Of a DNA stretch of 5,564 nt, positions 1 to 5,479 are shown piece by piece. The DNA is taken from positions 1-5,564 of the forward strand of contig JAUVKP010000085.1 in NCBI GenBank assembly GCA_030596185.1. Direction: 5' to 3'. A model generated the notes under the pieces. The model saw only the letters and a list, made by a program, of their open reading frames with translations, had not been told where the DNA came from and did not search any database. The DNA is from Fidelibacterota bacterium. GTDB lineage: Bacteria > Fidelibacterota > Fidelibacteria > Fidelibacterales > Fidelibacteraceae. Each line of letters opens with the position of its first letter. The first letter of the stretch is position 1. The translations under genes were made by a program, and so were the position numbers.

Positions 1-195
1 CAGTACAAGCGGTAGTGACGGATAGCGCAACACAGGAAATATCTCGTCATCCACATAAGCCGGATATTCGGGCGTAACCACATAAGACCGTCCATATTTC
101 TTTTTTATCCAATACGCATAATTTCGTGTTACATTTGCCACACCATCCATAATTGGCGGAAATGATTCATTGAATTGTATTACATTTAACTTCAT
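1..195 (-). CDS. Glycosyltransferase family 4 protein, N-terminal fragment (cut by window edge)
   Basis: The reverse strand from ATG at 195-193 is open for 65 codons to the left edge, so only the N-terminus is visible. It begins MKLNVIQFNESFPPIMDGVA, then NVTRNYAYWI and a lysine-rich KKKYG, then YVVTPEYP near residues 39-45. This is the N-terminal Rossmann pattern of GT4 (group 1) glycosyltransferases: a first strand, the PPxxxGVAxxxxxYAxWI loop-helix that contacts the acceptor side, and a second strand ending in TP. Family members transfer a sugar from a nucleotide-sugar to lipid or polysaccharide acceptors at the cytoplasmic face of the membrane. The acceptor cannot be told, because the C-terminal nucleotide-sugar site is outside the window. 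The start is supported by a GAGGT ribosome-binding site at 203-207, seven bases upstream. The gene follows the activase gene on the same strand after 56 bp and has its own promoter candidate in the gap. The family call is from pattern memory, and the fold is fairly secure. Confidence 0.8.
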   Translation of the reverse strand, partial: MKLNVIQFNESFPPIMDGVANVTRNYAYWIKKKYGRSYVVTPEYPAYVDDEIFPVLRYPSLPLVL

Positions 196-202
196 ATTAA
201 TT

Positions 203-207
203 ACCTC
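203..207 (-). promoter_or_regulatory. Ribosome-binding site of the glycosyltransferase gene
   Basis: Reverse-strand GAGGT lies seven bases before the ATG at 195. It fixes the start codon of the fragmentary gene. If the promoter candidate just upstream is used as predicted, the mRNA would begin at or within this site, so either the true start is a few bases earlier or most message comes from read-through of the upstream gene. Confidence 0.6.
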
Positions 208-212
208 ATCCA

Positions 213-241
213 AAAATAGCCCAAAGAAAACATTATGTCAA
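213..241 (-). promoter_or_regulatory. Sigma70-like promoter candidate for the glycosyltransferase gene
   Basis: On the reverse strand a consensus -35 box TTGACA (241-236) is followed, after a 17-base spacer, by TATTTT (218-213) as -10. It lies entirely in the 56-bp gap between the activase stop codon (252-254) and the glycosyltransferase ATG. The predicted start would be near 206, giving a leader of only about a dozen bases. I see no convincing intrinsic terminator in the gap, so read-through from the activase gene is also possible. The -35 and spacing are strong and the -10 is fair. Confidence 0.5.
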
Positions 242-251
242 GCAAAGAGCT

Positions 252-3200
252 TTATACTTTTATCGCTGATTTGGGGCTATTCCCGGCCTTTGCGTACTTT
301 AAGTAGGGAATAATAATATCATTTTTAGGAGTATCCGTTCCATCATAAGTGATGGTTATGACCGGTACACCCGTGATTTCCTCAATATCTTTGCCCATAG
401 CCTCGGTAATAAGCGAGGGGCAGCAAAAAGCCGGGTTGGTCTGTACAAAAAGTGCTATCTCCGGATGTTCTTTCATGATCCGGAAGATTTTTAACACATT
501 TTCGTAACTTTCTCCTTCCTGCTCGATGCGTATATTGAATTGAGCGAGTTCCTTTTCTACATCAGGATTGTTTGCGGGAATAGGGCCGCCGACATATTTG
601 CTGAACAAACTCTGATAACGATTTTCAAACAACTGCATGCCCGCAAGCAAAGAACGATAAATAATTAAATCCGGTACGTTCAATTGTTTGATCCATTTTT
701 TTACATGAGCAGAAAAAGTGATCTTTGCGTAATCATTATAGGGGGTAATGAGAACCTCACCGCCGGCATCTTCAATGACATGAATAAGATTTTGGTTCAT
801 AACCTCATTGTCCCGGACATACAGATCCCCAAAGATCGCAACCTTTGGCCGTGAAGTCTTTTCGATCTCAATACTGTCGATCTTTGAAACAACCTTTTCC
901 ACAGCTTCCAGATACTTTATTTTACCGAGAAACGCATCGATGAAAATATTCTGACATTGAGCAAGGGTTCTGTCTGTTTTTCCTTTTTCGATTTCATAAG
1001 GGCGGATCATGCACCCGATCTTTTTTAGATTGCCTCCGAACATATACGCAAAATAGGTTTTTACAGAAATAATAGCACTGAAATCGAGCATCGCTATAGT
1101 TCCTATATATATTCCGGCTTTCTCAAGATTGCCCTCGCTTTCATTGATCAAGGTTTTTATGTAGGGGGAATATAAACGGATATTACAAGCCCAATTGCCC
1201 TCGATCATCCAAAGAAGCGTATTCGCGGGAACGAGCTTATGTTTTTGGATATAAGTAATGAACTCATGTGCAATAGCATTAACGGGAATGCATTGTCCGG
1301 TATTCATTCTCATGCTTTCTGCTATCAATTGAGGGGTTTCTTCCAGCACGCGCGCATCGATACCCGCATAACGCAAATTCGCAGCGACAAGCGGAATAAC
1401 CGTGGGGTCCCAATTAGGAAGCAGGATCGTTTTACCCTTGTAATCTTTTTCCATTTCAGAAGTAATGGCATATTTCTTTTCAGGTATCTTTTCCGGATCA
1501 CTTGATCGAAGATGATTCCGGAATGCCCGGATACCGGCCTCAATCCGCGTTTCATATCCCACACTGGAATCATGTTCGTCTAATTGAAGAATGAGATAAG
1601 GTTTTTCGTGAGCGTCCATAATGCGCTTGAAATATTCCAGAGCAAAGGAATCCGGAGCACACATAAAGGATGTAATAAATACAGGATACAAACCGGGTGT
1701 TTTCGTACACATATCCGCAGCTTCCAAAATGGCCGCAGGATAAGCCCAGTGAAATTGATCCAGGAGAAGTTCCATATCTGCATCTTTGGCTGCAGTCGGC
1801 AGGGAATCATTAAAAAAAGTTTCAATTCCCAATTGCGCAAAATAATCCGGGATCCCCTTGTTCATAGTGTTGGAAAGTACGGTATAAGGGCGACCCAATA
1901 AAGCAACCTTGATCTCACCATCACCGGGAGGCGAATAAAGGGTCTTCATTTTTTCCTTCTTTTCCATATAAAATGTCCAGGCTTCGTCATAAGCTTTATT
2001 GACAGCGAGGATATTATATTGTTTGGGAAAGGCTTTCTGGAGAGAACGATATAGTTCCGCTTTTGTCAGCAGGGGATTTTTCCGGTGATTAATAATAGGA
2101 CGCATGCTATTGATACGAACATTGTTCTCTTTTGTAAGCGAGGCAACGATCGAAGTAAACTGAGTGTAATAACAATATTTCCGCAAACGTTCAGGTTTAT
2201 CGGGATCTTTACTGCTTTCAAGATGGATAGGCAGAAAAAGGATATCACAATGTGAAATAAGTGATTGAACATGTCCATGAAAGGCGGTGACCGGCGCACA
2301 GAATTCCGCTCCGCTGTGTTTTTTACCAAGTTCTATGACGCCCTTTTCGTTTACACTGCTCACGGTCTTGATCCCCAGCGCATTAAAAAAGTGCTCCCAA
2401 AGGATCAGTTCTTCGAATATTTGCAATCCGGCGGGTATTCCCACGACTGGGGCAGAACCATTGATTACCTTGGGTGTTCTTCGCGACATGGCCTTTTGGC
2501 GTGTTTGTAAGAGCGATGGGATCTTTTCTTTTTTAATGTATTTTTTTATGTTGTAATCACGCCCGCAAAGAAATCCGTACGCCACCTCATCATCTTTAAT
2601 GCTGGCGATTCGGATACGGCAGTGATTCAAACAAAGATCACAGATCTCCGTACGCACCGGGATATTTTCCTTATAAATATTAATCCCCCTAAAAGTGCTT
2701 TTTCCCTGCGTTTCTTCCGCTGTGGTGATCGCAGCACCCAAAGCGCCGGTCAGGTGACAATAACGGGAAACAAAAATGGGTTGTTGTAATTTTTGTTCAA
2801 AGGCAGCGACAAGGGCCATATTCTTTGCCGTTGCACCCTGAAAACACACCCGTTTTCCGATCGTTCCACCTGATGCGACTTTTTGCAGATAATTTTCCCG
2901 TACAGAAAAAAGCACGGTAGCAAGAATCTCATTCACGGAATAATTTTTATTCAGGTAATGATTGATATCCCGTTCCATAAAAACGGTACAACGGTCACTG
3001 GCCAAAGGTGCCCGTGCGCCTTTGGCAAGGTTTGAATATTTTGAAAGTGGAACATTTAATTTCTGTGCCTGCTCTTCGATAAAACTTCCGGTTCCGGCGG
3101 CACAAACGGTATTCATTTTAGAAAAAGTTACAACACCTTTTCGCAAGGTGGTAAATTTTGCATCCTGCCCGCCAATCTCGATAACAGTATCAATATCGGG

Positions 3201-4460
3201 ATCCAGTTCTACAGCCGCCCGGGCATGCGCAGAGATCTCATCCATAATACAATCCGCACCAATAAGTTTACCGATGAATTTTCTTCCCGACCCTGTTGTT
3301 GCCGTGGAGATGAAATCAAATCGATGTTTGTATTCATGTGAAATATGATCAATGGCTTCAAAAATACCTTGGGTCGCGATAATGGGCCGACCCGCAGTGC
3401 GGGTATACAATCCGGCTATTGGCGTAAAATCTTTATCAATAATAATGGCTTTCGTAGAAGTTGAGCCGATATCAATTCCCATATAAACTTGCGAAGAAGT
3501 GTCTTTTACGGGTAATTGGTAAATATCAATTTCTATCGGTGTACCGCCCGTGGAAACCGGAAAATCGTAGTGTACCAAGCCGTTAAAATCCGGGTAATTG
3601 CTCAGGGTTAATTCCAAAGGATCATAAAAGTAATTCTTTTCCTCAATGTGAGGCGGCAGAAGATCTGCCAGAGTTAGTTTACGCTCTTTGAAATCGGGCT
3701 CTTCCAGTAAAAGCTGTGCCGCACCAATAGCAGAAAAAAGATGCGCTTCTTTATGGACAAGAATATCTGCACCCGTGATATCTTTGAGATGCTTGATTAC
3801 CGCCGGATTACGCGCTACCCCACCGGTAAAGACCATGGGTGATAAGCCGGCATCATTGAGACCCAGAGTGTCTGCAATATTATTTGCAAGTCCCCGGCAG
3901 AGGCCGTCGCAGATCTCTTCTAAGGAATAACCCTCCTGTTGACGATGAATGATATCGGTTTTTGCAAACACGGAACAGCGAGATGCGATCTTGGGAGTTT
4001 CACCTTTATTGGCAAGTGCTTTGGCACTGAGCTCTGCGCTGTCTTTCATATCCAGACGTTTTGCCTGCTGATCCAGGAAACCCCCGGTTCCGGCAGCACA
4101 GGAAGTATTGGAGCTTAATTTTTTATAATTGGCATCCGAATCAAAACGGATCAAAGAGAATTTTTCCCCGCCCACATGGAGAATGGAACGCGGAGAAGGA
4201 AAACGCGATTTGGATCCCGCGATCATAGCGATACGAGAATCGTAAGTTAAAGAACCCCTCATGAGATCCGGGGCCGTGGATGTCCTAGCCACTCCAATAA
4301 TACCGGATAAGTCCATTTTAGATAAAATATCATACAAACAGGAAGCCGGCTTTCCCCAATGAGGGACGTACATTTCTCTAAAAAGCGTACCATCTTTTTT
4401 CAATTCTACTACCGAAACGGTTACAGATCCTGCATCAATTCCCAATATTCGTTTTTTCAT
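252..4460 (-). CDS. Giant fused 2-hydroxyacyl-CoA dehydratase activase / dehydratase-like protein (tandem BadF/BadG-type ATPases + DUF2229 + HgdB-like)
   Basis: This is a 1402-residue cytoplasmic iron-sulfur ATPase. Family members hydrolyse ATP to push an electron at very low potential from a [4Fe-4S] cluster onto a partner that reduces or dehydrates acyl-CoA. Domains in order: ATPase 1 (about 1-255; GIDAGSVT at 7-14, CAAGTGGF at 121-128, Cys162 in RCSVF, adenosine motif FTGGVARNP at 211-219); linker; ATPase 2 (about 325-580; GIDIGSTSTK at 328-337, GGQDAKF at 430-436, CAAGTGSF at 453-460, Cys491 in RCTVF). Cys121/162 and Cys453/491 match the paired cluster-binding cysteines of HgdC-type activases. 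Next come a Cys607/610/614/632 segment, a DUF2229-like region (about 670-840, with AEFC ending at Cys721 and HGHV), an HgdB-like stretch (about 848-990, with GRPY and TRIEAG) and a C-terminal HgdB-like region (about 1005-1390, with Cys1057, Cys1091, Cys1346 and Cys1347). Large fusions near 1400 residues are a known group in anaerobes; E. coli YjiL/YjiM are smaller, separate relatives. In ATPase 1 the second phosphate motif reads GGEK instead of GGQD. The start is supported by AAAGGAG upstream and by the canonical N-terminus. The substrate is unknown. Confidence 0.93.
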   Translation of the reverse strand: MKKRILGIDAGSVTVSVVELKKDGTLFREMYVPHWGKPASCLYDILSKMDLSGIIGVARTSTAPDLMRGSLTYDSRIAMIAGSKSRFPSPRSILHVGGEKFSLIRFDSDANYKKLSSNTSCAAGTGGFLDQQAKRLDMKDSAELSAKALANKGETPKIASRCSVFAKTDIIHRQQEGYSLEEICDGLCRGLANNIADTLGLNDAGLSPMVFTGGVARNPAVIKHLKDITGADILVHKEAHLFSAIGAAQLLLEEPDFKERKLTLADLLPPHIEEKNYFYDPLELTLSNYPDFNGLVHYDFPVSTGGTPIEIDIYQLPVKDTSSQVYMGIDIGSTSTKAIIIDKDFTPIAGLYTRTAGRPIIATQGIFEAIDHISHEYKHRFDFISTATTGSGRKFIGKLIGADCIMDEISAHARAAVELDPDIDTVIEIGGQDAKFTTLRKGVVTFSKMNTVCAAGTGSFIEEQAQKLNVPLSKYSNLAKGARAPLASDRCTVFMERDINHYLNKNYSVNEILATVLFSVRENYLQKVASGGTIGKRVCFQGATAKNMALVAAFEQKLQQPIFVSRYCHLTGALGAAITTAEETQGKSTFRGINIYKENIPVRTEICDLCLNHCRIRIASIKDDEVAYGFLCGRDYNIKKYIKKEKIPSLLQTRQKAMSRRTPKVINGSAPVVGIPAGLQIFEELILWEHFFNALGIKTVSSVNEKGVIELGKKHSGAEFCAPVTAFHGHVQSLISHCDILFLPIHLESSKDPDKPERLRKYCYYTQFTSIVASLTKENNVRINSMRPIINHRKNPLLTKAELYRSLQKAFPKQYNILAVNKAYDEAWTFYMEKKEKMKTLYSPPGDGEIKVALLGRPYTVLSNTMNKGIPDYFAQLGIETFFNDSLPTAAKDADMELLLDQFHWAYPAAILEAADMCTKTPGLYPVFITSFMCAPDSFALEYFKRIMDAHEKPYLILQLDEHDSSVGYETRIEAGIRAFRNHLRSSDPEKIPEKKYAITSEMEKDYKGKTILLPNWDPTVIPLVAANLRYAGIDARVLEETPQLIAESMRMNTGQCIPVNAIAHEFITYIQKHKLVPANTLLWMIEGNWACNIRLYSPYIKTLINESEGNLEKAGIYIGTIAMLDFSAIISVKTYFAYMFGGNLKKIGCMIRPYEIEKGKTDRTLAQCQNIFIDAFLGKIKYLEAVEKVVSKIDSIEIEKTSRPKVAIFGDLYVRDNEVMNQNLIHVIEDAGGEVLITPYNDYAKITFSAHVKKWIKQLNVPDLIIYRSLLAGMQLFENRYQSLFSKYVGGPIPANNPDVEKELAQFNIRIEQEGESYENVLKIFRIMKEHPEIALFVQTNPAFCCPSLITEAMGKDIEEITGVPVITITYDGTDTPKNDIIIPYLKYAKAGNSPKSAIKV
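3001..3026 (-). other. Strong intragenic hairpin in the activase gene
   Basis: Arms at 3001-3011 (GCCAAAGGTGC) and 3016-3026 (GCGCCTTTGGC) pair over 11 positions, ten Watson-Crick and one G-T, around a four-base loop. The segment encodes the LAKGARAPLA peptide just before the cluster cysteine of ATPase domain 2. It has no T-run and sits mid-gene, so it is not a terminator. It may be chance from the repetitive peptide or may affect the mRNA locally. Confidence 0.4.
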
Positions 4461-4463
4461 TAT

Positions 4464-4961
4464 CTAAGTTTTCTCCTTTGTTCCCAATAGATTACTAATA
4501 ACTATTTTAAATGTATCCAGAGGTATTAAAGCTGTTTGTTCCATATCCTTGATAAAAGTATCAAGTTTTAAGCCACCCGATAATCTCTGTCCTGTTTCTG
4601 CAATCGATGCATTTAATTTAACCAGCATTTGCCATGCTGTGTTTTTGTTCACATTGATCTCGGTGGCAAGTTTACGTGCAGAGACTTTATTTTTGTTCTC
4701 GAACATTAAAGCCAGGGCGGCAAACCATTTTTGCAGAGGAATGCGCGTATTATGAAAAACGGTATTAACGGTTGCGGAAAAGGAAATATTACAGGTATTG
4801 CAATGATGACGATGTTCTTTTTTAAATGATGTCACATGTTTGGAACCGCAATGCGGGCAGACCGGCGCCTTTCCCCAGCGGATAGACTCCAGGAACTCCA
4901 TCGAGCTGGCATTATCCGGGAAAAGGATCTTTAAATCATGTAAATCAATAAAATTATCCAT
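4464..4961 (-). CDS. Solo IS1595-type transposase zinc-ribbon/HTH protein lacking the DDE domain
   Basis: This 165-residue protein matches the N-terminal half of IS1595-family (ISXO2-like) transposases. After the FPDNASSMEFL entry helix (about 14-24) comes RWG, then a zinc ribbon CPHCGS...CNTC with Cys35, Cys38, Cys54 and Cys57. A segment TVFHNTRIPLQKWFAALALM (67-86) follows, then an HTH-like stretch with VSARKLATEINVNKNTAW (93-110). In transposases the DDE nuclease follows directly and brings the length to roughly 300. Here there is only a 45-50 residue tail (about 118-165) with no acidic triad, and the next gene starts at once. It should therefore bind DNA but not transpose. I see no inverted repeats or target duplication around it. 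It is the first gene before the activase, separated by 3 bp, and its last codons contain the activase ribosome-binding site, which implies co-transcription and translational coupling. It could be an exapted regulator, or a truncated remnant kept by chance; the intact frame and tight coupling favour the former. No Shine-Dalgarno precedes its ATG. Confidence 0.82.
   Translation of the reverse strand: MDNFIDLHDLKILFPDNASSMEFLESIRWGKAPVCPHCGSKHVTSFKKEHRHHCNTCNISFSATVNTVFHNTRIPLQKWFAALALMFENKNKVSARKLATEINVNKNTAWQMLVKLNASIAETGQRLSGGLKLDTFIKDMEQTALIPLDTFKIVISNLLGTKEKT
4473..4479 (-). promoter_or_regulatory. Ribosome-binding site of the activase gene, inside the upstream gene
   Basis: Reverse-strand AAAGGAG lies 12 bases before the activase ATG (4460) and forms part of the last sense codons (ACA AAG GAG AAA ACT) of the upstream zinc-ribbon gene. 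Because a ribosome finishing that gene (TAG at 4466-4464) covers this site, translation of the two genes is probably coupled. The spacing is slightly long but the match is strong, and it decides the start at 4460. Confidence 0.75.
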
Positions 4962-4966
4962 GGAGA

Positions 4967-4996
4967 AATATAGGATAAGAAAGAAATAAAAGTCAA
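4967..4996 (-). promoter_or_regulatory. Promoter of the zinc-ribbon/activase operon, predicting a leaderless transcript
   Basis: On the reverse strand TTGACT (4996-4991) and TATATT (4972-4967) are separated by 18 bases, a good sigma70-type match. Counting from the -10 box places +1 at about 4960-4961, on the A of the ATG of the zinc-ribbon gene. The bases before that ATG (TATATTTCTCC) hold no Shine-Dalgarno. The missing ribosome-binding site and the predicted start fit each other, so a leaderless mRNA is the simplest reading. The alternative is another promoter further upstream in the AT-rich stretch 5037-5064. Confidence 0.6.
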
Positions 4997-5007
4997 TAAA
5001 AAAACTA

Positions 5008-5064
5008 CCAATTAATAGGACAGTAGGGCGGCAATTGGGTATGGATATATATTATATAATACCC
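5008..5064. promoter_or_regulatory. Inverted repeats upstream of the operon promoter, possible operator region
   Basis: CCAATT (5008-5013) and AATTGG (5033-5038) form an inverted repeat just upstream of the -35 box. CCAATTAATAGG (5008-5019) is itself nearly palindromic. GGGTAT (5037-5042) and ATACCC (5059-5064) flank an AT-only core in which TATATA (5046-5051) is followed by TATATA (5053-5058). These could be binding sites for the operon's zinc-ribbon/HTH protein or for another regulator, but AT-rich DNA makes such symmetry cheap. There is no direct evidence of function. Confidence 0.25.
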
Positions 5065-5104
5065 GTTATGTGAAATAGATAAAACACCTAATAGGGAATG
5101 CTTT

Positions 5105-5195
5105 TTGTCATCCCGAGCATAGTCGCCTGTCCACCGTATCCGTCAACTGACGGAGAAGTTGGTAGCGAAGCAGGGGCGAAGGCGGAAGACCTCAC
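5105..5195. repeat. GC-rich composite palindromic repeat
   Basis: The left part, TTGTCATCCCGAGCATAGTCG (split here as TTGTCATCCCG + AGCATAGTCG, 5105-5125), and the right part GAAGACCTCA (near 5185-5194) look like the two ends of a GTCATCCCGAGC-type dispersed intergenic repeat. Between them is a second element running from CTGTCCACCGTA to GCGAAGGCGGA. Inside it TCCGTCA (5139-5145) and TGACGGA (5148-5154) make a perfect 7-bp palindrome, and CGCC (5124-5127) can pair with GGCG (5175-5178). It differs from the surrounding AT-rich DNA. The resemblance to known dispersed repeats is from memory. Confidence 0.45.
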
Positions 5196-5270
5196 ACAAA
5201 GACGCTAAGTATCACAAAGACACAAAGAAGAAATTCTAAGGTTTGGCACAAAGGGTAGTAAGGCACAAAG
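5195..5270 (+). repeat. Degenerate direct-repeat tract with five CACAAAG copies
   Basis: CACAAAG occurs at 5195, 5213, 5221, 5247 and 5264, in a purine-rich context. Two copies extend to GGCACAAAG (5245 and 5262). Start-to-start distances are 18, 8, 26 and 17 bases, so this is an eroded rather than a regular array, and it is not a CRISPR. Tracts of this style occur between genes in several uncultured and FCB-group genomes (from memory). No function can be assigned. Confidence 0.55.
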
Positions 5271-5279
5271 AATACAATA

Positions 5280-5307
5280 TTAACCCTGAGCGAAGCCGAG
5301 GGGTTAA
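5280..5307. repeat. TTAACCC/GGGTTAA palindrome with a CCTGAGCGAAG-type core
   Basis: TTAACCC (5280-5286) pairs with GGGTTAA (5301-5307) around a core TGAGCGAAGCCGAG. The core resembles the widely dispersed CCCTGAGCGAAGTCGAAGGG intergenic repeat of many bacteria (from memory). It is the first of five successive palindromes and has no T-run after it. Confidence 0.5.
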
Positions 5308-5315
5308 ATATAAAT

Positions 5316-5341
5316 AGCCCGGGATGAAATCCCGGGTTTTT
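5316..5341 (+). terminator. Terminator-like hairpin with T-run (may instead be one unit of the palindrome array)
   Basis: CCCGGGAT (5318-5325) and ATCCCGGG (5329-5336) form a perfect 8-bp stem with a GAA loop, extendable by a G-T and an A-T pair, and are followed by TTTTT (5337-5341). This is the shape of an intrinsic terminator for plus-strand transcription, yet no plus-strand gene precedes it here. Because three more short-loop palindromes follow, it may belong to a repeat element and only mimic a terminator. Confidence 0.45.
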
Positions 5342-5358
5342 AGTATTCAATATATAAA

Positions 5359-5458
5359 CAACCCCGATGGGGTTGAAGATAACAAAGATATTGAACTACG
5401 CTGTAGTTCATTTTTGTATGGGGATGTATTTCTACGATATTGGACCCCTAACGGGGTC
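5359..5458. repeat. Array of three further short-loop perfect palindromes
   Basis: Three palindromes follow the terminator-like one: CAACCCC-GAT-GGGGTTG (5359-5375), TGAACTAC-GCT-GTAGTTCA (5392-5410) and GACCCC-TAAC-GGGGTC (5443-5458). Stems are unrelated in sequence, loops are 3-4 bases, and centre-to-centre spacing is about 34-50 bases through AT-rich spacers. I see no coding potential; the plus-strand open frame across it is a by-product. Arrays of this look occur in intergenic DNA of Bacteroidota, Planctomycetota and related groups, from memory. Confidence 0.6.
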
Positions 5459-5479
5459 AAGATGTTCAACCCTTTCCTT

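Larger units (their letters stand above)
4962..5479. other. Gene-free intergenic region, about 520 bp
   Basis: No credible gene is seen on either strand. From left to right it holds the operon promoter (4967-4996), AT-rich inverted repeats (5008-5064), a GC-rich composite repeat (5105-5195), the CACAAAG tract (5195-5270) and a run of five palindromes (5280-5458). No tRNA, rRNA or riboswitch was recognised by eye. Confidence 0.6.

Noticed and set aside
1584..1901. Plus-strand 105-codon open frame
   Set aside because: It is antisense to the HgdB-like region of the activase and has no recognisable motifs or start signals.
2962..3348. Plus-strand 128-codon open frame opposite ATPase domain 2
   Set aside because: It is antisense to a well-conserved coding segment with clear motifs on the minus strand; its cysteine- and serine-rich translation is a shadow.
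4464..4961. Active IS1595 insertion sequence
   Set aside because: There is no DDE domain, no flanking terminal inverted repeats or target duplication that I can see, and the gene abuts the activase as an operon.
5098..5208. Plus-strand open frame of 36 codons starting with ATG after an AGGGA sequence
   Set aside because: It coincides with the GC-rich composite repeat, has low-complexity residues and resembles no family; the frame is most likely accidental.
5195..5270. CRISPR-like reading of the CACAAAG repeats
   Set aside because: The repeats are only 7-9 bases, spacing is irregular (8-26 bases), and there are no cas genes.
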